Shown here piece after piece: positions 9,292-16,504 of a stretch of DNA of 64,000 nt. How positions within the stretch are numbered: the first letter of the stretch is position 1; every line of letters begins with the position of its first letter. A model generated the notes under the pieces. The model saw only the letters and a program-made list of their open reading frames with translations, was not told where the DNA came from and made no database searches. The stretch is from JASHUC01 sp963849095 (GTDB lineage: Bacteria; Pseudomonadota; Gammaproteobacteria; Steroidobacterales; Steroidobacteraceae): contig CAWKGA010000003.1 of NCBI GenBank assembly GCA_963849095.1, positions 1 to 64,000 on the forward strand, read 5' to 3'. Both the position numbers and the translations under genes were made by a program.

Positions 9292-9761
9292 CCCTCATGG
9301 TGAAGCGGGGCCGCCGCTACTGCCGTGCCGACAAAGCCGAGATCCTCGACGCTGCAGCGCAGCTGCAAGTTCGAGACATTGCGCGCACGCCACTCGAATC
9401 GCCAGCAAAGGCGCAGGCATTCCTTCGGGAGACGCTCGGACCGCGCGACTCTGAATGCTTCGCCGCCCTGTGGTTCGACACCCGAAACCGTGTACTGGCA
9501 TTCGATGTTCTCTTCACGGGCACGCTAGACGGTGCCGCAGTCTATCCGCGTGAAGTTGCGAAGCGCGCGCTGGAGCGCAACGCGGCGGCCGTCGTCCTGG
9601 CTCACAACCATCCATCGGGAATCCCCGAACCGTCGCGCGCCGACGAGCTAATCACGAAGCGTTTGAAAGACGCGCTCGCGGTGCTCGACATTCGCGTGCT
9701 CGACCACATCATCGTGTCCGCCGACGGCGCGCTGTCGATGGCCGAGCGCGGACTGTTATAA
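9288..9761 (+). CDS. radC: RadC-like JAB/MPN domain protein
   Basis: The 157-residue product is the JAB (MPN+) metalloprotease-fold domain of RadC without the N-terminal helix-hairpin-helix part of chromosomal RadC (about 220 residues). The zinc motif is intact: AHNHPSG, then PSRAD, with an upstream glutamate in DSECFAALW. Short RadC versions like this are typical of plasmids, ICEs and phage-like islands, often beside antirestriction genes, as here (klcA/ardB lies 250 bases downstream). Their biochemical role is unsettled; the old DNA-repair assignment for RadC is doubtful. The start is GTG at 9288, overlapping the preceding stop, with an alternative ATG at 9297. Confidence 0.85.
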   Translation: MTLMVKRGRRYCRADKAEILDAAAQLQVRDIARTPLESPAKAQAFLRETLGPRDSECFAALWFDTRNRVLAFDVLFTGTLDGAAVYPREVAKRALERNAAAVVLAHNHPSGIPEPSRADELITKRLKDALAVLDIRVLDHIIVSADGALSMAERGLL

Positions 9762-9772
9762 CGGGTGATGCC

Positions 9773-10012
9773 ATGCCCACGCCAGAACCGACAGCCCTCA
9801 CAATCAACCTCACCGGAGCCGACCGGGACGCACTCCTCGTCGCAGTCTCGAACGCGATGGGAGCACTCCTCCCAGTCATCGCCCACATCCGCGGCGAACT
9901 GCACATGGCCAAAGACCCAGACGCGCAGCGCATGTGGAAAAACTCGCTCGCCAAGCACACGGATTCTCTGAAGACCCTGCAGAACTTCGCACAGAAGCTC
10001 CGGCCAGTATGA
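9773..10012 (+). CDS. Small hypothetical protein
   Basis: A 79-residue product starting 12 bases after radC and overlapping the antirestriction gene by ATGA at 10009. The sequence is helix-forming and amphipathic (DRDALLVAVSNAMGALLPVI, then a lysine-rich second helix), with no cysteines, signal or membrane segment. I do not recognise it. Its position between radC and klcA and the coupling to klcA suggest a shared transcript. Confidence 0.6.
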   Translation: MPTPEPTALTINLTGADRDALLVAVSNAMGALLPVIAHIRGELHMAKDPDAQRMWKNSLAKHTDSLKTLQNFAQKLRPV

Positions 10013-10404
10013 TTACGAGCACGAAAGTCCCAGACGGCAAGCGCCTACGGACATCGCCGAAGCACTTCGGCACTCGTTGCGTGCTGGTGGAGCAGGCCGT
10101 GTTCACCTGGGCGTGCAAGCTCTCCGCCACCTACGAGGGCGGCTACTGGGAATTCTACGAGCTGTCGAACGGCGGCTTCTACATGGCGCCGGATTCCGAT
10201 GTTCCTTACGATGTAGCGTGGGCCGAAAACTACTTCCGCGACACCATGAGCGGGGACGCTTTCGGTATCACGGTGACGCTCTACGCGCTCTCGCATCTGA
10301 GCTTGCAGGTGATGGATGAAGCCATCATGGACCACTACCACTGGCTGCGGGAGTACGCAATTGAGCACGCCGAGGCTAGCCAGATCTTCGCCGCGATAGA
10401 TTAG
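10009..10404 (+). CDS. klcA: KlcA/ArdB-type antirestriction protein
   Basis: The 131-residue product, from the ATG at 10009 that overlaps the preceding stop, matches the KlcA/ArdB family along its length. It has the core YWEFYELSNGGFYMAP, then MSGDAFGITVTLYALSHLS and the C-terminal tail LREYAIEHAEASQIFAAID. ArdB/KlcA proteins relieve type I restriction of incoming DNA without being DNA mimics. Length fits the family (about 130-150 residues). Together with radC and the TraA remnant, this marks the segment as plasmid- or ICE-derived cargo that protects an entering element. An in-frame upstream start (9934) would overlap the preceding gene by 79 bases and is rejected. Confidence 0.85.
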   Translation: MITSTKVPDGKRLRTSPKHFGTRCVLVEQAVFTWACKLSATYEGGYWEFYELSNGGFYMAPDSDVPYDVAWAENYFRDTMSGDAFGITVTLYALSHLSLQVMDEAIMDHYHWLREYAIEHAEASQIFAAID

Positions 10405-10478
10405 GCATGGACGCTACATGCGGCAAGCCGGCGGCATCCTCGTCATGGAGATGACCGAGCGCAGATTGGAGGCGGCAC

Positions 10479-10700
10479 GTGAATACTACGGCCTGTAGCT
10501 TCGCCGTCGAAGTCATCGCCAACCTCAGCGGGGAGTGGCGCGGTAGCGCCATGCGGTTCGCGACGCGGAAGGAGGCGGAGCAGTATGCGCAACATCTGCG
10601 GTCGCGATGGATCCTGGTTGTCGATGCGCGCCTGGTCGAATCCACCGAGCCCGTGAACTACAGCTTCATCGACGGCCGGCTGAAGAAGGTCGGTAGCTGA
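10479..10700 (+). CDS. Small hypothetical protein
   Basis: A GTG-started 73-residue product with GGAGGCG a few bases upstream. It has an N-terminal beta-rich stretch, a helix with MRFATRKEAEQYAQHLRSR, and a segment TEPVNYSFIDGRL. This style is common among uncharacterised short proteins of plasmids and conjugative elements, but I cannot name a family. It lies in the same direction as the klcA group after a 74-base gap. Confidence 0.55.
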   Translation: MNTTACSFAVEVIANLSGEWRGSAMRFATRKEAEQYAQHLRSRWILVVDARLVESTEPVNYSFIDGRLKKVGS

Positions 10701-10723
10701 TAGCGATATCGAAGTAGAGCGCC

Positions 10724-10942
10724 ATGAACCTGGTTGTCCGCAACGTCAGCACGAACCGCGCGACCCACTACACCCTGCGCGAGCTGTCGAACGAGGCGCG
10801 CTCGGCAGCGCAGGGGCGCGGCAAGCTTGTCCGCTGGTGGGTAGAGGTTTTCTCGGAAGGGTCGAATCTCGACACATGCTGTCTGCGGGTCGAGATCAAG
10901 CGCGCCGACGGCCTCGGCGAGATCGTCAACGTCGCAATCTGA
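10724..10942 (+). CDS. Small hypothetical protein
   Basis: A 72-residue product from ATG 10724, 23 bases after the preceding stop. It is basic at the N-terminus, with a central WWVEVFSEG stretch and a C-terminal VEIKRADGLGEIVNVAI. No signal, membrane or metal motif. Not recognised; support is its position in the co-directional gene run and its sensible composition. Confidence 0.45.
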   Translation: MNLVVRNVSTNRATHYTLRELSNEARSAAQGRGKLVRWWVEVFSEGSNLDTCCLRVEIKRADGLGEIVNVAI

Positions 10943-10954
10943 AGCAACCACAAA

Positions 10955-11191
10955 ATGCCGATCACGAAGCGCCCGCGAGGCTGTGACTGTGACTACGTGC
11001 AGACCGGCAAGCATGCGGTATGGTGTCGAGAGCTGATTACCCGACGGGTGAAGCTCGGCTTGGCCATTGTTGATCTCGATGCGCTGGGCCGCCTGCCAGG
11101 TCACACTCCGCCGCTGTCGGTGCCCTGTGAGGTTGTCCACGAGAACGACAAGTTCATCACGCTCGCACCGATTCAAACCAGGAAGCGGTAA
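10955..11191 (+). CDS. Small hypothetical cysteine-containing protein
   Basis: A 78-residue product from ATG 10955, 12 bases after the previous stop. Cysteines and a histidine near the N-terminus (GCDCDY, then HAVWC) could bind a metal. The rest is beta-rich and ends in a basic tail. Not recognised. It is the last gene before the IS66 insertion, whose left target duplication begins 75 bases downstream. Confidence 0.5.
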   Translation: MPITKRPRGCDCDYVQTGKHAVWCRELITRRVKLGLAIVDLDALGRLPGHTPPLSVPCEVVHENDKFITLAPIQTRKR

Positions 11192-11266
11192 AGTTGTGAA
11201 CCGACATTGAACGTTGACCAGGGAGCGGCGTTCAATCGAGACTAGCTGCTTACAGCGCAAGTAATT

Positions 11267-11274
11267 GATCGAAC
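11267..11274. repeat. IS66 target-site duplication, left copy
   Basis: GATCGAAC directly abuts the left inverted repeat and is repeated exactly at 14224-14231 beyond the right inverted repeat. Confidence 0.9.
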
Positions 11275-11301
11275 GTAAGCGTGTGGCCGTGGCCCATGGA
11301 T
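11275..11301. repeat. IS66 left terminal inverted repeat
   Basis: 27 bp beginning GTAAGCGTGTGGCC; matches the reverse complement of 14197-14223 with one mismatch (A versus G at repeat position 22). Confidence 0.92.
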
Positions 11302-11374
11302 AGAGGGCTTGCACGCGTGTGACGATGCCGCCTTCGTAGTGAGATCACCGTAACGGTGACGGAGTGAGGCGAAG

Positions 11375-11794
11375 GTGGGCGGAGAGAAGACAGGCAGCGA
11401 CGGGTCGGACAGGCGAGCTCGACGGCGGTGGTCCGAGGCGCAGAAGCTCGAGATCATCCGGGAGTCGGAGCGGGCCGGGGTGATGAAGCTCGAGGTCTGC
11501 CGGCGACACAGGCTGCACCCGAGTCTGCTGACGAAGTGGCGCCAGCAGCATCAGGCGGGGCTGTTGGGCGGCAAACGGAGCCTCGGTGGCGCAGCGCGGC
11601 TGCTGCCGGTACGCGTGCGGCCGACGCCGGCGCTGTCGCGGGAGGTCCGCCCGTCTAACGTCATCGTCAGTTCCAACGAGACGAGATGGGGCGCGATCGA
11701 GGTGGAGTTCGCGACGGGACGGCGGCTGTGTGTGCGCGGGACGGTGGATGCGGGGATGCTACGCACGGTGCTCGAGGAGCTGTCCCGGCCATGA
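11375..11794 (+). CDS. tnpA: IS66 family transposase accessory protein TnpA
   Basis: 139 residues. The N-terminal helix-turn-helix has the typical IS66/IS3-like form: RRRWSEAQKLEIIRES, then VCRRHRLHPSLLTKWRQQ. A beta-rich C-terminal part ends in LRTVLEELSRP. It is the first gene of the IS66 set and overlaps tnpB by ATGA, as usual. TnpA with TnpB and TnpC is required for IS66 transposition; its exact role is not established. Start is GTG at 11375; the preceding sequence GTGAGGCGAAGG provides a weak ribosome site. Confidence 0.88.
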   Translation: MGGEKTGSDGSDRRARRRWSEAQKLEIIRESERAGVMKLEVCRRHRLHPSLLTKWRQQHQAGLLGGKRSLGGAARLLPVRVRPTPALSREVRPSNVIVSSNETRWGAIEVEFATGRRLCVRGTVDAGMLRTVLEELSRP

Positions 11795-12165
11795 TCGGCT
11801 TACCGGCGGGGGTGAGGATCTGGCTGGCGGCCGGATTCACCGATCTTCGCAAGGGCTTTGAGGGGCTGAGCGCGCTCGTGCAGACGGCCCTCGGCCACAA
11901 CCCTTATTCCGGCCAGGTCTTCGTGTTCCGAGGCCGTCGCGGTGACCGGATCAAGATTTTATGGGACAGCCAGGACGGACTGTGTCTCTTCTACAAGCGA
12001 TTGCGCGGGGCGAAGTTCGTCTGGCCGCGGGCCGAGAGCGGGACGGTGTCGTTGAGCGCGGCGCAGTTATCGATGCTGCTGGAGGGGATTGACTGGCGCT
12101 CACCGAAGCGCACGGGGCTCGCGCCGCAGGATCCGGATCGCGTGCAGCCGACGCGGTCCGTGTAG
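11791..12165 (+). CDS. tnpB: IS66 family transposase accessory protein TnpB
   Basis: 124 residues from the ATG at 11791 overlapping the tnpA stop. It carries the IS66 Orf2 hallmarks: IWLAAGFTDLRKGFEGLSA, then FRGRRGDRIKILWDSQDG and LFYKRLRGAKFVWP. Length is normal for the family (about 115-120). Its role in IS66 transposition is accessory. The C-terminus is proline/arginine-rich and slightly long. Confidence 0.93.
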   Translation: MIGLPAGVRIWLAAGFTDLRKGFEGLSALVQTALGHNPYSGQVFVFRGRRGDRIKILWDSQDGLCLFYKRLRGAKFVWPRAESGTVSLSAAQLSMLLEGIDWRSPKRTGLAPQDPDRVQPTRSV

Positions 12166-12241
12166 GGAACTTCAGTCCGACAGCAAAACAAACAACAAAA
12201 AACATCTATCAAACAGTGGTGCGCACCCCGAGTGCGGCGCG

Positions 12242-12247
12242 TATAAT
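12242..12247 (+). promoter_or_regulatory. Consensus -10 element directly before tnpC
   Basis: A perfect TATAAT lies six bases before the GTG start of tnpC, in the 88-base gap after tnpB. With normal spacing, transcription would begin at or next to the start codon, giving a leaderless tnpC message. No good -35 hexamer is visible 17 bases upstream, so use as a promoter is unproven. Confidence 0.4.
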
Positions 12248-12253
12248 CTGTGC

Positions 12254-13858
12254 GTGCTCGATGTCAACACACTGCCGAACGATGTAGAGGATCTCAAGCG
12301 CCTCGTCATCGAGCACCACGCCGCCTCGGCCGCGAAGGACATCCAGCTCAACGAGCAGCGGATGCTGATCGAGCATCTTCGATTCCAGATCGCCAAGCTC
12401 CGTCGTGCCCGGTTCGGCCAATCCTCCGAAGCCCTCGAGGGCGTCGGGCAGCTGGCGATGAGCTTCGAGGAGCTCAAGGCAGCCATCGCCGAGGCCGAGC
12501 GGCAGGTGGCTGCCGCCGGAGAGGTCCCGGCATCTGAAGCTCCGAAGGGCAAGCCGGTGCGCCGCAAGAAGCTGCCCGAGCACTTCGAGCGCATCCCACA
12601 TCTGATCGAGCCGAAGGAGTGCACCTGCCCCGAGTGTGGCGGGGCGCTCACGGAGCTCGGCAGGGACGAGTCCGAGGTGCTGGAGGTGAAGACGGTCACC
12701 TTCACGGTCACCCGACACATCCGCCCGAAGAAGCGCTGCGCGAAGTGCGCAGCCATCGTGCAGGCCCCTGCACCTTCGCGTCCGATCGAGAAGAGCTTCG
12801 CGGGCGCCTCGCTCCTGGCGCTGATCCTCACCTGGAAGTACGGGTTTCATTTGCCGTTGTACCGGCAGTGCCAGATCTTCGCCCATGCGGGGCTGAAGCT
12901 CTCCCGCACGACGCTCATGCAGTGGGTGGCGGCCTCAAGCGCGCTGCTCGGACCCCTGGTGGCGGGGCTCGCCAAACACGTGCTGTCGGCGGGGAACATC
13001 CATGCCGACGACACCCCGTTTCGGGTGCTCGCGCCCGGAACCGGGAAGACCCGACGCGGGCACATGTGGACGTACGTGCGCGACGGCACCGGATGGGGAT
13101 CGAGGGATCCTCCGGCGGTGTGGTATCAGTACTCGCCGAGTTGGCACGGAAAGTATCCTCAGAAGCACCTGGCCGGCTTCACTGGGAAGCTGCAAGTCGA
13201 TGCCTACGCGGGCTTCGAGCCGCTGTTTCTCCCCTCATCCCCGGGGGTGCCGGCGCGTGTTGAAGAGATTTCCTGCATGGCTCATGCGAGACGACGCTTC
13301 TTCGATCTGTACGCGGCGCTGAAGTCCCCGATCGCCAAGGAGGCCCTCGAGCGCATCGGCGTGTTGTACCAGATCGAAGATCACGTCCGCGGCTCATCGC
13401 CCGAAGTGCGGCTCGCCGCGCGGCAGCAATATGCTGTTCCGCACCTCGAGGCTTTGCATGCGTGGATGACCGAGACGCTCTCCCAGATCGACAGCAGCTC
13501 GACGCTCACCGAGGCATTCAACTACTCGCTCAAACGCTGGAAGGAGCTCTGCCGCTACTGCGAGGACGGGAGACTCGAGATCGATAACTCGATCGCCGAG
13601 CGCTCCATTCGTGGCATGGGCATCGGGCGCCGCAATTACCTCTTCTTCGGCTCCGACACGGGCGGCGAGCGCGCGGCAATCATCTACAGCTTGATTGAAT
13701 CGTGCAAACTCAACCACATCGACCCGCAGAGCTACCTGCAATACGTGCTCGAGCGGATCGCCGACCATCCGATCAACCGCATCGAGGAGCTGCTGCCCTG
13801 GAACGTGGCCACCAAGCTCGGTCAGCCGGCCCAGGTCACCAACGCCCTGGCGGCGTAA
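12254..13858 (+). CDS. tnpC: IS66 family DDE transposase TnpC
   Basis: 534 residues from GTG 12254. A coiled-coil/leucine-zipper N-terminus is followed by a zinc-ribbon (CTCPECGG, then KKRCAKC) and the catalytic core: first Asp in GNIHADDTPFRVL, second in LQVDAYAGFEPLF, and the Glu in DNSIAERSIRGMGIGRRNY. It ends with the IS66 C-terminal domain (YVLERIADHP, EELLPWN). All catalytic positions are present, so the enzyme appears functional. The upstream extension of the frame to 12089 overlaps tnpB and is rejected. Confidence 0.93.
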   Translation: MLDVNTLPNDVEDLKRLVIEHHAASAAKDIQLNEQRMLIEHLRFQIAKLRRARFGQSSEALEGVGQLAMSFEELKAAIAEAERQVAAAGEVPASEAPKGKPVRRKKLPEHFERIPHLIEPKECTCPECGGALTELGRDESEVLEVKTVTFTVTRHIRPKKRCAKCAAIVQAPAPSRPIEKSFAGASLLALILTWKYGFHLPLYRQCQIFAHAGLKLSRTTLMQWVAASSALLGPLVAGLAKHVLSAGNIHADDTPFRVLAPGTGKTRRGHMWTYVRDGTGWGSRDPPAVWYQYSPSWHGKYPQKHLAGFTGKLQVDAYAGFEPLFLPSSPGVPARVEEISCMAHARRRFFDLYAALKSPIAKEALERIGVLYQIEDHVRGSSPEVRLAARQQYAVPHLEALHAWMTETLSQIDSSSTLTEAFNYSLKRWKELCRYCEDGRLEIDNSIAERSIRGMGIGRRNYLFFGSDTGGERAAIIYSLIESCKLNHIDPQSYLQYVLERIADHPINRIEELLPWNVATKLGQPAQVTNALAA

Positions 13859-13869
13859 CGAACTCTCCC

Positions 13870-14145
13870 GTGTCCAAGCCCGCGCCCAGCACCGCGCCGC
13901 TCAGCCACCTGCAATCCTTCCTCGACGACACGCGCGGTCAGATCACGATCGGGGAGATCCCGCCGATCCGCCGCGCGGCGCTCGCCGCCGAGGGCAAGAA
14001 GGCGCGCGTCGCGCTCGTCGGCCGCGACGGGGAGACGATCGCGCAGCTCCTCGAGCGCCTGGACGCCGCCGTAGGCCGCGCGATGGCCGAGGACACCGTG
14101 GTCGACGAGGTCCTGCCGGAGATCAAGCGCCGCCGCTCTCGGTGA
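13870..14145 (+). CDS. Fourth gene inside the IS66 element (hypothetical)
   Basis: A 91-residue product from GTG 13870, 11 bases after tnpC and inside the right inverted repeat, so it moves with the element. It is charged and helical, with an N-terminal serine/proline segment, GQITIGEIPPIRRAALAAEG and VALVGRDGETIAQLLERLD. No catalytic motif is recognised. Some IS66 members carry an extra orf; whether this one aids transposition or is cargo cannot be told from sequence. The spacing and codon use match tnpC. Confidence 0.7.
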   Translation: MSKPAPSTAPLSHLQSFLDDTRGQITIGEIPPIRRAALAAEGKKARVALVGRDGETIAQLLERLDAAVGRAMAEDTVVDEVLPEIKRRRSR

Positions 14146-14196
14146 GCGGCGATACTCTCCCCACGATTTCACAGCTTTGCCGATCGGCAACCGGGA

Positions 14197-14223
14197 ATCC
14201 ACGGGCCACGGCCACACGCTTAC
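14197..14223. repeat. IS66 right terminal inverted repeat
   Basis: 27 bp ending CACACGCTTAC, pairing with 11275-11301 at 26 of 27 positions. Confidence 0.92.
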
Positions 14224-14231
14224 GATCGAAC
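14224..14231. repeat. IS66 target-site duplication, right copy
   Basis: GATCGAAC, identical to 11267-11274. Confidence 0.9.
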
Positions 14232-14367
14232 TCGGAAGACAGCTATTTCCGCCTGGCTATGGTGCGACGCCGATTCCGTTCAAAACCTGCTCAATCTTCG
14301 GCGCCCGTTCACAGGCATGCTCACTGCATGCCCGCCCTGGAACGGCCCTTTACAGGCGGTCCGGCCG

Positions 14368-15816
14368 CTACCATTTCTTGCTGTCGTCAGAACTTTCTTT
14401 CTCGGTAGGCAGCGCCGGCACAGCCAGAAGTTCACTCTGTGCCGCCACGGCCTTGCGTGTGGTTGCCGACGGCGAGGCTGGCGAACTCTGCGTCGAAGGT
14501 GCTACAGCGATTGAGTTGACGTTCGCTTGAAGCTTCAGTTCGTCCCGGACCTGTAAACCAGTCGGGTCAACCGAGTCCAAAGCGATCTTGACGTTCTCAA
14601 GATGGCCATACGCCAGCTTGCTCGATACCCGATCAATGACGACATCGCAGCATGGGGTCTCTGTACGACCCAGCGATTCTCCGGTCTGCAGATCTTTCAG
14701 CTCCTTGCCCATGGAGACGATTGCGTAGCTGGCACCGACCTTAACCGCCTGCCCGCCCTGACTCAGGATGACATTGGTGCCATCCTTCGATACCACCACA
14801 AGCGGGAACGTCCGTGAGAGGATCGCCGAGACCGCCCGGTCTACAACCTCCGATTCCATTCTTGCCGTCAGCTGCGCACCGTCCACCCCGCGGTCCATCG
14901 TCGTCGGCTCGGTTGGAGCCAACTCCTCCTGCAGGGTGTCGGAGAGCATAATCTGTCGCGTCGAGACGTTCAGAATGCGGTGCGACACGGACCAGCCACC
15001 GGAGTAGCTGACAAGGTCGCGGCCACTCATCTGTAGATGCCGTGCATTCCGGTGATAGCCGAAATCATTAATCGTGCCCACCCAGACGATGTCGGCGCCC
15101 AAGGTCTGGTTCAGTTTTGCCATCTCATCATTGGGGGTCTGCCCAGAAGCGACCAGGTCCAGTTCGGATTGAACCTCGGGGCCGAAATCGCGGTCCAGCA
15201 CGCTGAACCGCCCTGTGGCGGTGAGCGCATCAATCAGACGCTGCCGAACCTCCTCTGCGATCTTTGCAGCCGGAAACTCGGTACCGCCGACATCGAACAC
15301 ATTGGCTGAGACGCGCAGCGGCGAGACGACGATCTTGATTTTCTTCGAATCCGCGGGGGCGGTGAACTTCGCGATTGACGCCTCAATGTTGGCCCTATAC
15401 GGCTGACCGGCAGCGGTCGGCTCGATGAGGCTCACCAGCTTGAAGTTGCTGATGGTGCCTTTGGACCTTGAAGCAACCGCCTCGGCGAAGGCGGAGCCGC
15501 GCAGCGACTCCTCCGTCTGACCGGAAGCGACGTCCAGGCCGAACTTGACCGCGATGGATCCCGCGTCAATGGACTCCCCGTTGACCTCCATCACCGCCAG
15601 TCGCAGCGCTTCCTGTACGGCGGCATCCGGTGTCTCCCCGATGCCCTGGGTAGAGACCTGGACGTGCTCAATCTTGCCGACATCCGGCAAGGGCGTGACA
15701 GGCGAGGCCTCCGAAGCTGTAGTGGCCGAATCCACCGCTTTGGTTTCAGTCTTCTTGGTGCAGGCCGTTAGGGCCAAAGCGCCAGCAAGGATAAAGGGGG
15801 CAATGTTCTTCCGCAT
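14368..15816 (-). CDS. CsgG/HfaB-like outer-membrane lipoprotein
   Basis: 482 residues. The lipoprotein signal ends in the lipobox LTAC (Cys at about 19). An N-terminal domain of LPP20/FlgT-like character is followed by a CsgG-like domain (about residues 165-330: KIKIVVSPLRVSANVFDVGG, VRQRLIDALTATGRFSVLDRD, ADIVWVGTINDFGYHRN). After that comes a second beta-rich region with VVVSKDGTNVILSQGG. CsgG relatives form outer-membrane secretion pores or adhesin/flagellar-associated complexes (CsgG, HfaB, FlgO-type). It is the last gene of a four-gene operon of exported proteins (18849 to 14368). It is longer than CsgG (about 277), so the C-terminal third is extra. Exact cargo unknown. Confidence 0.75.
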   Translation of the reverse strand: MRKNIAPFILAGALALTACTKKTETKAVDSATTASEASPVTPLPDVGKIEHVQVSTQGIGETPDAAVQEALRLAVMEVNGESIDAGSIAVKFGLDVASGQTEESLRGSAFAEAVASRSKGTISNFKLVSLIEPTAAGQPYRANIEASIAKFTAPADSKKIKIVVSPLRVSANVFDVGGTEFPAAKIAEEVRQRLIDALTATGRFSVLDRDFGPEVQSELDLVASGQTPNDEMAKLNQTLGADIVWVGTINDFGYHRNARHLQMSGRDLVSYSGGWSVSHRILNVSTRQIMLSDTLQEELAPTEPTTMDRGVDGAQLTARMESEVVDRAVSAILSRTFPLVVVSKDGTNVILSQGGQAVKVGASYAIVSMGKELKDLQTGESLGRTETPCCDVVIDRVSSKLAYGHLENVKIALDSVDPTGLQVRDELKLQANVNSIAVAPSTQSSPASPSATTRKAVAAQSELLAVPALPTEKESSDDSKKW

Positions 15817-15842
15817 GTTGTCCGTGCTCCGGAGGACTTGCG

Positions 15843-16478
15843 CTAGAGGGCCGCAGTGGCGTCAGGGGGAACCTCAATGCCGTGGCTCCTGGCGAAGCTG
15901 ACGGCACTGCTGAGCGTCGAGGTAGTGTTGGAGATGGAGCTCGGCAGGGTCCTGACGATGTAAGCACCAGCCTGGAGCTTCGCTCCGGCCTGCAGCGCGC
16001 CCGGACCTGTGAGACCCTTCGAGAAGTTGGCGACGCCCTGCCTCATTCCCGTGTACTTGATCAGACCGGAAGCCAGTAGCACCAGACCCTGCGTGTAGGT
16101 CTGCTTGGCCTGCGCGTCCAGGGTCACATTCTGGTTCTTCAGCGCATCGGAGAGCGCAGTGGAACTGTCCGACTGAACCTTGTTGGCATCCTCCAGATTC
16201 TGCGCTGTAGCACCCTGCCCTAGAGCGTTGGCAGTGGCTTGCGCCGTCGCAGCCTGATCCTTCAGGCCCAGGGCCTCAAGCAGTTTCGACTGAGAGGACA
16301 GGACGTCCTTGCCGCCAGCAACGTAGGACCTCACGAGATTATGCTGCTGGCCGGACAAGTCACCGCCGCCACTCAGCTTTGAGCCAAAACCACCGAACGA
16401 CGGGATCTGGCTGACTCCGATGGTCGGAATGCCGATCATCAAGGCCGCAACGACCAGCGCTGTAATGTTCTTCTTCAT
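15843..16478 (-). CDS. Exported hypothetical protein of the CsgG-like operon
   Basis: 211 residues with a clear signal peptide (MKKNITALVVAALMIGIPT, cleavage near residue 22). The mature part is a glycine-rich start (FGGFGSKLSGGG) followed by long alanine/glutamine-rich helices (about 45-150) and a conserved-looking YTGMRQGVANFSKGL. There are no cysteines. It lies 26 bases upstream of the CsgG-like gene and 26 bases downstream of the FlgT-like gene. Composition suits a small helical secreted or periplasmic component, possibly cargo of the CsgG-like partner; that is inference. No family recognised. Confidence 0.7.
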   Translation of the reverse strand: MKKNITALVVAALMIGIPTIGVSQIPSFGGFGSKLSGGGDLSGQQHNLVRSYVAGGKDVLSSQSKLLEALGLKDQAATAQATANALGQGATAQNLEDANKVQSDSSTALSDALKNQNVTLDAQAKQTYTQGLVLLASGLIKYTGMRQGVANFSKGLTGPGALQAGAKLQAGAYIVRTLPSSISNTTSTLSSAVSFARSHGIEVPPDATAAL

Positions 16479-16504
16479 GGTCCTTCTCTCCTTGATCTTT
16501 TTGG

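Larger units (their letters stand above)
11275..14223 (+). mobile_element. Complete IS66-family insertion sequence with a fourth gene
   Basis: The element is 2,949 bp, bounded by 27-bp inverted repeats starting GTAAGCGTGTGGCCGTGG that match at 26 of 27 positions. An exact 8-bp direct repeat GATCGAAC flanks it (11267-11274 and 14224-14231), the target duplication size known for IS66. Inside are tnpA, tnpB, tnpC and one extra small gene. Exact target repeats and intact genes indicate recent, probably still active, insertion. The interrupted sequence lies between the small-gene run and the CsgG operon; joining the flanks does not reveal a recognisable disrupted gene. Confidence 0.95.

Noticed and set aside
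13695..14408. Plus-strand open frame crossing the right end of IS66
   Set aside because: It overlaps tnpC and the fourth IS gene in another frame and continues across the IR and target repeat, so it is a chance frame.
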